The position numbers and the translations under genes are program-made. DNA of 64,000 nucleotides from Actinopolymorpha singaporensis. Lineage in GTDB: Bacteria; Actinomycetota; Actinomycetes; Propionibacteriales; Actinopolymorphaceae. The notes beneath the pieces were generated by a model. The model was not told where the DNA came from and ran no database searches. It saw only the letters and a program-made list of their open reading frames with translations. The DNA lies in contig NZ_LT629732.1 of the NCBI RefSeq assembly GCF_900104745.1, forward strand, positions 2,219,981 through 2,283,980, written 5' to 3'. Numbering within the stretch: position 1 is the stretch's first letter; every line of letters begins with the position of its first letter. Shown in pieces: positions 28,608 to 37,514 of the stretch.

Positions 28608-29189
28608 TCAGGCGGGTTGCCCGCCTCCGGTGAGGTCGCCGGCCACTTCGGCCCGGCGGATCTCTCCGGCCAGGTCGAGCAGTTCGGGGTACCAGTCGCC
28701 GTCGGTCCGCAGCAGCTCCCGAGCCTGGGCCACCGGGACCACGCGTACCTCCTCCACCTGCTCACCGCCCGGCGGGTTGCTGGGCACCCCGTCGACCACG
28801 ACGTCGGTGAAACACCACAGCCAGGCCTTGTTCGGGTGCGGCAGGTGCGGGCGGTACGGCGCGGGCCGGTCGGACACGCAGTGGTGTGCGCCGAACCACC
28901 GCAGCGGGCCCACGCGCCGGGCGCCCGCCTCCTCGGCGATCTCCCGGTCGACAGCGGCGAGCACGGACTCACCCGGCTCGCGGGTGCCGCCGGGCAGGAA
29001 CCACACGTCGCGGTGGTCCCGGCAGACCGCCACCTCATCTCCCACGAATCCGACCACGTGGATGCTCTGCACCAGCGGCTCGGGCGGGAGTGTCGTGGAG
29101 AACTGCGCGTCGAGGCCCGCCCACTCCCACCGCTGCGGTGCGAAGAGCAGGGGGAAACGGTCGGCCGGCCCGGCGGGGATCACGTCCAT
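28608..29189 (-). CDS. Nudix hydrolase
   Basis: A 193-residue protein with a complete Nudix box, GGTREPGESVLAAVDREIAEEAG, around residues 68-90, the Glu pair binding Mg2+. It hydrolyses a nucleoside diphosphate linked to an unknown group. TAGGGT ends 8 nt before the ATG, a leaderless-like layout. It is convergent with the GNAT gene. Confidence 0.92.
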   Translation of the reverse strand: MDVIPAGPADRFPLLFAPQRWEWAGLDAQFSTTLPPEPLVQSIHVVGFVGDEVAVCRDHRDVWFLPGGTREPGESVLAAVDREIAEEAGARRVGPLRWFGAHHCVSDRPAPYRPHLPHPNKAWLWCFTDVVVDGVPSNPPGGEQVEEVRVVPVAQARELLRTDGDWYPELLDLAGEIRRAEVAGDLTGGGQPA

Positions 29190-29310
29190 GCCCGAAGACC
29201 CTAGGACCTGCCCTGCGCGGTGCTCCCCGATGGATCACCCGCCGGCGTTCGGCGGGAAGGGCCGGGAGCGCGTCCGTACTCGTGATCCGTTCTGGGGCAG
29301 GATGGCACGC

Positions 29311-30375
29311 GTGACGAACTCCCCGCTCGAGCCCGCGCCGTCTGCCGAGCCCCCGCAGCCCGATCCGAACGCACAGCCCGCTGAGCCTGCACCCGACTCC
29401 GCACCCGTCATCGGGGTGGACGTCGGCGGGACGTTGATCAAGGCCGCGGTGGTGTACGCCGATGGACAGGTCGGCGCCCGGGTGGAGGAGCCGACACCGC
29501 CGGCCCGCGACGCCGACACAGTGCTGTCCGCGGTCGTCTCGGTCGTGGCCGGGCTGCTGGAACGTACACGGAACGAGGAGCCGCGCGGCGACGTGGCGGC
29601 GCTCGGCGTCGCCGTACCCGGCATCATCGACGAACAGCGCGGCGTCGCCGTGGTCGCGGCCAATCTCGGCTGGCGGGACACCCCGGTGCGCACGCTTCTG
29701 TCCGAGGCGACGGGTCTGCCGGTGGCGCTCGGGCACGACGTCCGCTCGGCGTGCGTCGCCGAGTGGCGGCTGGGCGCCGCCCGCGAATCCGACGACGCGT
29801 TGCTGGTGACCCTCGGCACCGGCATCGGCGCCGGCGTGGTCAGTGACGGCCGGCTGCTCGTCGGTGGTGGGTACGCCGGCCAACTCGGGCACGTCGTGGT
29901 CGACCCCGGCGGGACGCAGTGCACCTGCGGGCAGTACGGCTGCCTGGCGACGCTTGCCTCGGCCACCGCCGTCGTCCGCCGGTACGCCGAACGCGCCTCG
30001 CAGACCGCGGGGGACCCGGGGAGCGCCGCCAACGGGTCCGCGGAGCTCACCGCCCGGGACGTGGCCCGGCTGGCCCGTACCGGCGACCCGGCCGCGGCCG
30101 CCGTGTGGGACGACGCCGTCACCGCGCTCGCCGACGCGCTGGCCACGGCGGTCACCGTGTTCGGGTCGGAGCTGGTGGTGCTCGGCGGCGGGCTCGCCCT
30201 CGCCGGCGACCAGCTGGTCGACCCCGTTCGCGACCGGCTGCTGGCCCGGCTGACGTTCCAGCGCCACCCTCGGGTGGTGCGGGCCGCGATGGGTGCGGAG
30301 TCCGGCGTACTCGGTGCCGCCCTGCTCGGCCGGGCCGCCCTGCTCGACGCGGTGCCCGGCGAAACGGCAAGGTAG
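29311..30375 (+). CDS. ROK family glucokinase / sugar kinase
   Basis: A protein of about 354 residues. An acidic/proline-rich N-terminus (about 30 residues) precedes VIGVDVGGTLIKAAVV (ATP phosphate loop). GVAVPGIIDEQRG, LGHDVRSACVAEW with the catalytic Asp, LVTLGTGIGAGVV, GQLGHVVVDPGG and the zinc motif CTCGQYGCLAT of ROK kinases follow. The start is GTG 29311 (CAGGAT 7 nt upstream) or ATG 29302. It probably phosphorylates glucose in the cytoplasm; actinobacterial ROK glucokinases are the closest type. AcuC begins 4 nt after its stop, so the pair is an operon. Confidence 0.88.
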   Translation: MTNSPLEPAPSAEPPQPDPNAQPAEPAPDSAPVIGVDVGGTLIKAAVVYADGQVGARVEEPTPPARDADTVLSAVVSVVAGLLERTRNEEPRGDVAALGVAVPGIIDEQRGVAVVAANLGWRDTPVRTLLSEATGLPVALGHDVRSACVAEWRLGAARESDDALLVTLGTGIGAGVVSDGRLLVGGGYAGQLGHVVVDPGGTQCTCGQYGCLATLASATAVVRRYAERASQTAGDPGSAANGSAELTARDVARLARTGDPAAAAVWDDAVTALADALATAVTVFGSELVVLGGGLALAGDQLVDPVRDRLLARLTFQRHPRVVRAAMGAESGVLGAALLGRAALLDAVPGETAR

Positions 30376-30379
30376 GAAC

Positions 30380-31618
30380 GTGACCGGACACGCACGGCTG
30401 GTGTACGACCCGGACCTCACGGCGTACGACTTCGGCCCCCATCACCCGCTGGCTCCGATCAGGGTGCGGCTGACCGTCGCCCTGGCCACCGAGCTCGGCC
30501 TGGTCGACACCACCTCGTCCACCTCGCCTGCCTCCCCGGGCGGCGGGTCCGGGGCCGAGGCGAACGGGCGCGTGCTCCAGGTGCCCGCCCCCTCGGCCAC
30601 CGACGAGCTGCTCGCCCTCGTGCACGACCCGGCCTACCTCGAGGCGGTCAAGCGGGCCGGCGAGCACCCGGAGTGGGCGGACGCGGAGTTCGGCCTGGGG
30701 AGTTCGGACAACCCGACGTTCGCCGGGATGCACGAGGCGGCCGCCCACGTCGCCGGCGCCAGCGTCGAGGCGGCGCGCATCGTCTGGTCGGGGGAGGCGC
30801 AGCACGCGGTCAACGTCGCCGGTGGGCTGCACCACGCCATGCCTGCCTCGGCCAGCGGCTTCTGCGTCTACAACGACCCGGCGGTGGCGATCCGCTGGCT
30901 GCTGGACGCCGGGTGCCCCCGGGTCGCCTACCTCGACCTCGACGTCCACCACGGCGACGGCGTACAGGAGATCTTCTGGGACGACCCGCGGGTGCTGACG
31001 ATCAGCGTGCACGAGTCGCCGCGGACGTTGTTCCCGTACGTCAGCGGCTATCCCACCGAGATCGGCGGCCCGAACGCCGAGGGCTTCGCTGTCAACCTCG
31101 CCTTGCCGGCGGGTACGGGCGACGCCGGCTGGCTGCGCGCGTTCCACGCCGTCGTACCCCACCTGCTGGAGGCGTTCGAGCCCACCGTCCTGGTCAGCCA
31201 GCACGGCTGCGACAGTCACCGGGCCGACCCGCTGGCCCACCTCGCGCTGTCCGTCGACGGGCAGCGCGCAGCCGCGCTGGCCGTGCACGACCTGGCCCAC
31301 CGGATGTGCGAGGGCCGCTGGGTGGCCACCGGCGGGGGAGGCTACGCCCTGGTGGAGGTGGTGCCGCGCACCTGGAGTCACCTGCTGGCGATCGCCGGCG
31401 GTCGGCCGCTTTCGCCGGGCACACCGACTCCGCCGGGCTGGCGCGACCTGGTGGCGAGGGAGTGCCACAGGCCGGCGCCGACCGCGATGACCGACGGAGA
31501 GGACCCCACGTACGCCGACTGGGACACCGGCTACGACCCCGCCGACGAGCTTGACCGGGCGGTCCGGGCGACCCGGCAGGCGGTCTTCCCCTGCCACGGC
31601 CTCGACCCTCACCTCTGA
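30380..31618 (+). CDS. Acetoin utilisation protein AcuC, class I histone-deacetylase-like
   Basis: A 412-residue protein: YDFGPHHPLAPIRVRLTVAL at the N-terminus, then LHHAMPASASGFCVYNDPAVAI, YLDLDVHHGDGVQEIFW (Zn-binding Asp and His), SVHESPRTLFPY and VSQHGCDSHRADPLAHL. These place it with AcuC deacetylases, which reactivate acetyl-CoA synthetase by removing acetyl-lysine. It starts at GTG 30380, 4 nt after the ROK stop. Confidence 0.92.
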   Translation: MTGHARLVYDPDLTAYDFGPHHPLAPIRVRLTVALATELGLVDTTSSTSPASPGGGSGAEANGRVLQVPAPSATDELLALVHDPAYLEAVKRAGEHPEWADAEFGLGSSDNPTFAGMHEAAAHVAGASVEAARIVWSGEAQHAVNVAGGLHHAMPASASGFCVYNDPAVAIRWLLDAGCPRVAYLDLDVHHGDGVQEIFWDDPRVLTISVHESPRTLFPYVSGYPTEIGGPNAEGFAVNLALPAGTGDAGWLRAFHAVVPHLLEAFEPTVLVSQHGCDSHRADPLAHLALSVDGQRAAALAVHDLAHRMCEGRWVATGGGGYALVEVVPRTWSHLLAIAGGRPLSPGTPTPPGWRDLVARECHRPAPTAMTDGEDPTYADWDTGYDPADELDRAVRATRQAVFPCHGLDPHL

Positions 31619-31843
31619 CCCGCCTTCGGCCCAACCTCCAACCCGCCTCTTGCGCCCGTCTCAGAATCAGTCCCAGAGCCCACCTCGGAGCCGGACGGTC
31701 CGGGCGGAAGTGGACGGGCTCGCGGCCTGTACCCTGTGAGGGCGCATCGGTCCGCCCTGGTCATCGCCTGCCCGTAGGCGTGGCGGTTTCGGACGTTCGG
31801 GTGCGTATTGGCTGGGGTACGAACACATCCGAAAGGGTTCCGC

Positions 31844-31945
31844 GTGGGTTCCGTCATCAAGAAGCGTCGCAAGCGAATGTCGAAGAAGAAGCATCGCAAG
31901 CTCCTCAAGAGGACGCGCGTGCAGCGCAGGCGTCAGGGGAAGTAG
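31844..31945 (+). CDS. 33-residue AURKAIP1/COX24-domain protein (bS22-type ribosome-associated)
   Basis: GTG 31844 encodes 33 residues ([20 protein letters not shown], then [13 protein letters not shown]), more than half Lys/Arg. This short, highly basic protein is nearly invariant across actinobacteria and is seen bound in the small ribosomal subunit of mycobacteria as bS22. AAAGG lies 7 nt upstream. TACCCT at 31730-31735 may be its -10 element, leaving a leader of about 100 nt. It is too short for usual gene-finding cut-offs. Confidence 0.9.
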   Translation: MGSVIKKRRKRMSKKKHRKLLKRTRVQRRRQGK

Positions 31946-31975
31946 CGACCTTCGTGCCCACGGGGTGAGGCCGAT

Positions 31976-33034
31976 ATGGCGCGTGTAGTACTGGTCACCG
32001 GGGTCTCCCGAGATCTCGGTAGCAGGTTCGCGCGCCGGTTGGCCGGTGACCCCGGCATCGACCGGGTGCTCGCCGTCGACGTCGTACCTCCGCGTCACGA
32101 TCTCGGTGACGCGGAGTTCGTACGTGTCGACCTGCGCAGCCCGGTCGTCTCCCGCGTCCTCGCCCGGGAGAGCATCGACACCGTTGTCCACCTGAACGTG
32201 ATCGCCACCCCGCAGCACGCGGGCGGGCGGGCCACGATGAAGGAGATCAACGTCATCGGCACGATGCAGCTGCTGGCCGCCTGCCAGCGGCTGCCGTCGG
32301 TGAGCAAGGTCGTGGTCAAGTCCTCCACGGCGGTGTACGGTGCGTCGCCGGCGGACCCGGCGATGTTCACCGAGGACATGGAGCCGCGTGCGCTGCCGCA
32401 GTCCGGGTTCGCCAAGGACGCGGTGGAGGTGGAGGGTTACGTTCGCGGCTTCGCCCGGCGCCGCCCGGACGTCGCGGTGACGACGCTCCGGTTCGCCAAC
32501 GTCATCGGTCCACGGGTGCGCACCCCGATGACGCGCTACTTCACGCTGCCGGTGGTGCCGACGGTGCTCGGCTTCGACGCGCGGCTGCAGTTCGTCCACG
32601 AGGACGACCTGCTGGAGTCGCTGCGCCTCGCCACCGTCGGCCAGGTGCCCGGCACGTTCAACATCGCCGGGGACGGCATGCTGATGCTGTCCCAGGCCAT
32701 TCGCCGGATGGGCCGGCCAACGGCCCCCGTTCCGGCGTTCGCGGTGGCGACCTTCGGGCAGATGTTCCGGGCCGCCCGGCTGGCCGACTTCACCCCCGAA
32801 CAGCTCTCCTACCTCACCTACGGTCGCGGCGTCGACACCACCCGGATGCGCGAGGACCTGGGCTTCAAGCCGGCCCACACCACCGCGGAGGCGTTCGAGG
32901 CCTTCGCCGCGGTGCACGAACAGGGCCTGCTGAGCTCCGAACGCATCGCGGCCGCCGAGGAGGAGGCCGCGGCGTTCCTCGGCATACGCGATGTGCGAGA
33001 CGAGGCCGAAGGGGTACGACAGGGCCATGGCTGA
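31976..33034 (+). CDS. NAD-dependent epimerase/dehydratase-like SDR (conserved actinobacterial)
   Basis: A 352-residue extended SDR. VVLVTGVSRDLGSRFARRL is a variant of the GxxGxxG nucleotide loop, VVHLNVIATP and INVIGTMQLLAAC follow, and KSSTAVYGASP supplies Ser and Tyr; the usual YxxxK is degraded to SGFAKDAVE, so catalysis is doubtful. It follows the bS22-like gene and overlaps the acyltransferase gene by 8 nt, suggesting an operon. The role is unknown; a lipid or envelope function is inferred from the neighbour. Confidence 0.87.
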   Translation: MARVVLVTGVSRDLGSRFARRLAGDPGIDRVLAVDVVPPRHDLGDAEFVRVDLRSPVVSRVLARESIDTVVHLNVIATPQHAGGRATMKEINVIGTMQLLAACQRLPSVSKVVVKSSTAVYGASPADPAMFTEDMEPRALPQSGFAKDAVEVEGYVRGFARRRPDVAVTTLRFANVIGPRVRTPMTRYFTLPVVPTVLGFDARLQFVHEDDLLESLRLATVGQVPGTFNIAGDGMLMLSQAIRRMGRPTAPVPAFAVATFGQMFRAARLADFTPEQLSYLTYGRGVDTTRMREDLGFKPAHTTAEAFEAFAAVHEQGLLSSERIAAAEEEAAAFLGIRDVRDEAEGVRQGHG

Positions 33035-34049
33035 CTCCTCCCAGGCGAAGGTGATTCCCCTCCACGGCTCGCCCTCGGCCGACGGCGCCGGCTCACAGAC
33101 GGACTCCGGGTCGGGCCCGGCAGGCGGTGCCGGCCGGTCGGCGAGCCTCGGCGACGGCCTGCTCGAGGCGGCCGGCGCGCTGGCGCAGGGCCTGGCGGCG
33201 CGAACCCTCGGCGACGACTGGCGGACGAAGGTGGCGGGAGGGCTTGAGTTCGCGCGACGCCGGCTGACGGGGGAGTACGAGGTCGACGACCTCGGCTTCG
33301 ACCCGGACCTCACCGAGAACGTCCTGCTCGCCATCCTGCGGCCGCTCTACCGGAGTTGGTTCCGGGTCGAGGTACGCGGCCTGGACAACATCCCCTCCGT
33401 CGGCGGTGCGCTGCTGGTGGCCAACCACTCGGGCACGTTGCCCGTCGACGGCCTGATGACCCATGTCGCGGTGCACGACCACCACCCCGCACACCGCCAC
33501 ATCCGGATGCTCGGCGCGGACCTCGTCTTCCGTACGCCGGTGATCGCCGAACTCGCCCGCAAGGGCGGCACCACGCTCGCCTGCAACGAGGATGCCGAGC
33601 GGCTGCTCAGCGCGGGTGAGCTGGTCGCGGTGTTCCCCGAGGGCTACAAGGGGCTGGGCAAGCCGTTCTCCGAGCGCTACAAGCTGCAGCGGTTCGGGCG
33701 GGGCGGCTTCGTCGCGGCCGCGCTGCGCACCGGCGTACCCATCGTGCCGTGCTCGATCGTCGGCGCCGAGGAGACCTACCCGCTGCTCGGAAACGTCGAG
33801 CCGCTCGCCCGGCTGCTCGGAGTGCCGTACCTCCCGATCACCCCGACGTTCCCGTGGCTCGGTCCACTCGGGTTGGTGCCGCTGCCGTCGAAGTGGATCA
33901 TCTCCTTCGGCGAACCGATCTCGACCGACAGCTACGACCCGGAGGCGGCCGAGGACCCCATGCTGGTCTTCGACCTCACCGACCAGGTGCGCGAAACCAT
34001 CCAGCACACGTTGTATGCACTCCTCCTCGACCGCCCCGACGCCTTCTGA
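33027..34049 (+). CDS. PlsC-type 1-acylglycerol-3-phosphate acyltransferase family protein
   Basis: A 340-residue protein. After a hydrophilic N-terminus (about 70 residues) the acyltransferase blocks appear: LLVANHSGTLPVDG (the NHxxxxD catalytic motif, His and Asp), RMLGADLVFRTP, LVAVFPEGYKGLGKPF (glycerol-phosphate binding) and VPIVPCSIVGAEETYP. ATG 33027 overlaps the preceding stop codon. It probably acylates a lipid at the inner membrane face. Confidence 0.9.
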   Translation: MADSSQAKVIPLHGSPSADGAGSQTDSGSGPAGGAGRSASLGDGLLEAAGALAQGLAARTLGDDWRTKVAGGLEFARRRLTGEYEVDDLGFDPDLTENVLLAILRPLYRSWFRVEVRGLDNIPSVGGALLVANHSGTLPVDGLMTHVAVHDHHPAHRHIRMLGADLVFRTPVIAELARKGGTTLACNEDAERLLSAGELVAVFPEGYKGLGKPFSERYKLQRFGRGGFVAAALRTGVPIVPCSIVGAEETYPLLGNVEPLARLLGVPYLPITPTFPWLGPLGLVPLPSKWIISFGEPISTDSYDPEAAEDPMLVFDLTDQVRETIQHTLYALLLDRPDAF

Positions 34050-34061
34050 CGGCGCCGCCGC

Positions 34062-34205
34062 GGGCCCCCGCATCCCGCCTGGCCCGTTGTCGTCGTCGCG
34101 CGTAGAACACCGCTACGCGTCTCCTCCTCCGCCTTGCCAGCCGGGCGCGGATGACCCGCGGTGCGGGCCCGGCATCCCGCCTGGCCGCGTTGTCGTCGTC
34201 GCGCG
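34062..34205. repeat. Direct repeat of about 41 bp flanking a hairpin
   Basis: Two copies (about 34062-34102 and 34165-34205) share a CATCCCGCCTGGCC core and GTTGTCGTCGTCGCGCG, with small indels. Between them a 7-bp stem CGCGTAG/CTACGCG with a 7-nt loop may act as a terminator for the convergent genes. No coding function was seen. Confidence 0.6.
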
Positions 34206-34207
34206 CG

Positions 34208-35386
34208 CTAGTTCGGCAGCGGCAGCGGCAGGGGCAACGTCGGGAGCGGAAGCGGCAACGGCAGTCCCGGCGGTGGCGGGGTCGTGGGTGTCCCCTTCGG
34301 GGCCGGGGTGGTCGGCTTCGGGTCCGGGGTGCCCGGTCTGCTCGGCCCGGGCCGCGGCAGGTCGAGCGTCGGCAGCGGCAGGGGAAGCGGATCGGCGGTA
34401 CGAGTCGGCCGCGGACCGCCCGGGCCGGGGTTGGTCGGCACCGGACCGGGCCCGTCGGTCGGCCGCGTCGGTCCGGGTGTGGGCCGAGCCGGCCCGGAGG
34501 TGGGCCCGGCCGTAGGCCCGGAGGTCGGGGTGGGACGCGGGGAGGTGGGTCGCTCAGGGGCGTTCGGACCGCTGGGCGGTGTGCGACAGGTGGGGCAGGC
34601 GGCACGTGCCCGGCGGTCGGCGTCGGCGACCGCTGCGGCCGCGCGGGCGTACGACCCGGACAGGTTCGGCGGCAGCAGCGGCCGCAGCTCCCGAAGGTGC
34701 GGCCGCGCCCCGGTGGCGAACTCCCGGATCGCGACCACCGGCGCGGTGCTCCCGTCGGTCCGGTGTGCCCGCAGGAGCAGGTCGGCGCCCCGGCGGGTGT
34801 CCACGCTCACCTGCTCCAGGGTGGTCCGCGCCAGGTCGACGCGTTCGGTGTCGGTGTCGCGGAGCGGCGCGCTGTCGGCCATCCGGCCCACCTCGGCCAG
34901 CCGGGCCGAGGCCTGGGTGAGGTACTCCCGGCCGCGTGACTCCTGGCTGGACGCCACCGCGACCTGGGTGCGCTCCAGGCCGATCTTGATGGGGTAGAAC
35001 ATCCCGCCCGGCTGGGCGTCGTGGGCCGCGGCGGCCGTTCCGGCCACCCCGCCGGCCAGCACCAGCGCGGCGGCGACGGCGACGATTCGTGAACGGCTCG
35101 GAGTCGCGTCCGCGGGCCGGCCCGTGCGGTTCGCGCGCGCCCCGGCGCCACCCCAACGGGGCTCGACGGCACTGTCGCCCTCCGCGGCGGAAGTGCGGGC
35201 GGCGGCCACCAGCAGACGCTCCCGGAGGGCCGTACGGAACTGCTCCGACGGCTCGACCGCGCATGGCCGCAGCCGCATGGCGACGGTGAGCAGGTCGCGC
35301 AGCGCGGGGTCGGCGGAGCGGCTGGTGCCATCCACCAGCCGGGCGAATTCCTCGGCCCGCCGGCGCGACGCCAGGAGGGAGGTCAT
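34208..35386 (-). CDS. DUF5667-type membrane protein, probable RsbN-like partner of the BldN-like sigma factor
   Basis: A 392-residue protein. The N-terminal cytoplasmic helical region (about 1-90) is followed by one membrane segment (IVAVAAALVLAGGVAGTAAA), an extracytoplasmic helical DUF5667 region to about residue 240, and a long Pro/Thr/Ser tail ending in repeated Leu-Pro. The ATG has AAGGAG 9 nt upstream. In Streptomyces the gene beside bldN encodes the membrane anti-sigma RsbN; position and topology support the same role here. The Pro-rich tail may span the cell wall. Confidence 0.8.
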   Translation of the reverse strand: MTSLLASRRRAEEFARLVDGTSRSADPALRDLLTVAMRLRPCAVEPSEQFRTALRERLLVAAARTSAAEGDSAVEPRWGGAGARANRTGRPADATPSRSRIVAVAAALVLAGGVAGTAAAAHDAQPGGMFYPIKIGLERTQVAVASSQESRGREYLTQASARLAEVGRMADSAPLRDTDTERVDLARTTLEQVSVDTRRGADLLLRAHRTDGSTAPVVAIREFATGARPHLRELRPLLPPNLSGSYARAAAAVADADRRARAACPTCRTPPSGPNAPERPTSPRPTPTSGPTAGPTSGPARPTPGPTRPTDGPGPVPTNPGPGGPRPTRTADPLPLPLPTLDLPRPGPSRPGTPDPKPTTPAPKGTPTTPPPPGLPLPLPLPTLPLPLPLPN

Positions 35387-35549
35387 CGACGTGTGCTCCT
35401 TCGACCAGTCGACCGGGTGGCCGGGATTCTCCGTGCGCATCCGGTGGTTGTTCGCCAGGACGGGGGTGTCCCGAGGGATACCTGCGAGAACGAGCAGTGG
35501 CGTCTGTGGTTACGGTCCGGCGCCGCCCGTGATCAACGACTCGGCGACG

Positions 35550-36392
35550 TCATCGCAGTCCGTCGGGGAGCAGCTTGGCGAGGTTGCGGACCGCTCGCAA
35601 CTGGAGCTGCTTGACCGCGCCCTCGCTCTTGCCCAGCGACTGGGCGGTCTCGGCCACCGACATGCCGTTGAGGAAGCGCATCACCAGGCATTCCTGCTGG
35701 TCCGGTCCGAGCTGCCGGAGCGCCTCCACCAGCGCCTCGTTGGTCAACCGGGTGAGTACGTCGTCCTCGGGGCCCGCGGCGACCGAGTCGGAGTCGAGGA
35801 TCTCCCCGGTCGCGACCTCCAGCCGGAACCGGCCCGACTTGAAGTGGTCGGTGACGAGGTTGCGGGCGATCGTCACCAGCCAGGCACCGAAGTCGCGTCC
35901 CTGCCAGCGGAACGACCCCAGCGAGCGCAGGGCACGCAGGAACGTCTCGCTGGTGAGGTCCTCGGCGAGTGGGTGCGTGCCGACCCGGTAGTAGACGTAC
36001 CGGTAGACGCTCGGGACGTAGTGGTCGTACAGCTGGCCGAACGCCTCCGCGTCGCCGTGCTGGGCGAGCTCGACCAGGGCGACGATCCGGGCCCTTGTCG
36101 CGTCGGCCGGTGCGTGGTCGCCGGCGGCGCGGGCACCGGCGCGGGTCCGGGTCGAGGCGGTCTGCTGGTGCGACGCCTGGCACAGCCGGCCGTCGTCGGG
36201 CACCCGGGGGTGCCCGACCGTAGACCCGGCGGACGAGTTCGAGACGAGAGCGGAGCCGGCCGAGGCCGGGACGAGGAGGTGCCCGCCGACCGGGCCCAAG
36301 GCGTCGTTGGTACGCAGCGCGGCGCGCAGCAGCGTGACGAGCTCCCGCACGCCCGCACGGTCGGCGAACGTGGTGCGGCGGTCATCCAACAT
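35550..36392 (-). CDS. ECF RNA polymerase sigma factor, BldN-like
   Basis: A 280-residue protein. A long N-terminal extension (about 100 residues) precedes sigma region 2 (EAFGQLYDHYVPSVYRYV through FGAWLVTIARNLVTDHFK) and region 4 (LGPDQQECLVMRFLNGMSVAETAQ, GKSEGAVKQL). Streptomyces BldN also carries an N-terminal pro-sequence removed by proteolysis and drives aerial-mycelium genes. The ATG at 36392 has CAGG about 6 nt upstream. The order with HAD hydrolase, glutaredoxin, rex and hemA matches what I recall of the S. coelicolor bldN region. The presumed anti-sigma gene lies 163 nt downstream. Confidence 0.88.
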   Translation of the reverse strand: MLDDRRTTFADRAGVRELVTLLRAALRTNDALGPVGGHLLVPASAGSALVSNSSAGSTVGHPRVPDDGRLCQASHQQTASTRTRAGARAAGDHAPADATRARIVALVELAQHGDAEAFGQLYDHYVPSVYRYVYYRVGTHPLAEDLTSETFLRALRSLGSFRWQGRDFGAWLVTIARNLVTDHFKSGRFRLEVATGEILDSDSVAAGPEDDVLTRLTNEALVEALRQLGPDQQECLVMRFLNGMSVAETAQSLGKSEGAVKQLQLRAVRNLAKLLPDGLR

Positions 36393-36476
36393 CGCTACCT
36401 GCCCCCCAGCAGGAGTGGGTACGGCCCCGTCCGCGGCATCGTAGGGAAATTCCGGCAAACGGGAAACCCAGTGCGT

Positions 36477-37379
36477 TCAGCGGACCTTCCACCACGCAGA
36501 GTTGCGACGCCGGAGCGGAACTCCGAGTGGGGAGTGGTGCCGGCCGAGGGCCGTGCGGCGCAGGGCCGCGGCGGCCGCCGCCGCGCCTCCGACCGCCCCG
36601 GCCATGGCCGCCGCCGCGAGCCCTGCCCGGGCCGCTCTGCGAGCGCGGCGGAAGTCGCGGATGCGCCACCCGTTCTTGCGGGCGTACCTGCGCAGCTTGC
36701 GGTCGGGGTTGATGGCGTACGGCATACCGACCAGGGACAGCATCGGCACGTCGTTGGCCGAGTCGGAGTACGCCGCGCAGCGGGAAAGGTCGAGGTTTTC
36801 CCGCGCGGCCAGGATGCGGACCGCCTCGGCCTTGGCCTGGCCGTGCATGAGGTCGCCCACCAGCCGGCCGGTGTAGCGGCCGTCCTGCGTCTCCGCGATG
36901 GTGCCGAGCGCGCCGGTGAGGTTCAGCCGGTCGGCGATCAGCTGGGCGATCTCCACCGGCGCGGCGGTGACCAGCCACACCCGCTGGCCCTGGTCGAGGT
37001 GCCGCTGGGCGAGCGCGGCCGTGCCGGGCCAGATCTTGGTGGCCAGCGCCTCGTCGAAGATCTCCGAGGCGAGTTCGGCCAGGTCGTCGACCTCCCAGCC
37101 GGCGATGAAGGCCAGCCCGAGCTCGCGGATCTGGCTGATCCCGTCGGCGTCCTCCGCCCCGCCGATCCGGAACTTCAGCTGCTGCCAGCCCGCGCTGAGG
37201 AACTCCCGGGTCGGGTAGTAGTCGCGCGAGTGCAGGCCACGGGCCAGGTAGAAGAGCGAGGCGCCGCGCATCAGCGTGTTGTCCACGTCGAAGAACGCCG
37301 CCGCGGCCATGTCGGCAGGCGGTCGGTCGGCGGCTGCGATGGGGGACGGAGCCGGCTTGGATTCCTCCGCGGGCGTCAT
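36477..37379 (-). CDS. HAD-IB family phosphatase (SerB/CicA-like)
   Basis: A 300-residue protein. FFDVDNTLMRG is motif I with both Asp, VWLVTAAPVEIAQL is motif II, HGQAKAEAVRIL carries the Lys, and AYSDSANDVPML is motif III. A basic, Ala-rich C-terminus with a possible amphipathic or membrane helix (residues about 255-285) follows. The substrate is unknown; phospholipid phosphatases are among close relatives. ATG 37379 is preferred: TAAGCT ends 8 nt upstream (37388-37393). GTG 37385 is the alternative. Confidence 0.88.
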   Translation of the reverse strand: MTPAEESKPAPSPIAAADRPPADMAAAAFFDVDNTLMRGASLFYLARGLHSRDYYPTREFLSAGWQQLKFRIGGAEDADGISQIRELGLAFIAGWEVDDLAELASEIFDEALATKIWPGTAALAQRHLDQGQRVWLVTAAPVEIAQLIADRLNLTGALGTIAETQDGRYTGRLVGDLMHGQAKAEAVRILAARENLDLSRCAAYSDSANDVPMLSLVGMPYAINPDRKLRRYARKNGWRIRDFRRARRAARAGLAAAAMAGAVGGAAAAAAALRRTALGRHHSPLGVPLRRRNSAWWKVR

Positions 37380-37514
37380 GCCCACCGAGCTTAGAGTGCC
37401 CGACCGACATCGGGGCGGTCAGGATGCGGGAATCCTCCGGCTTCGGGAGTGGTCCTGGCGGTGGACACCCGAAGCCGCGGCGGCTCGATGTGTGCCAGAC
37501 TCGCCGACGTGGTG

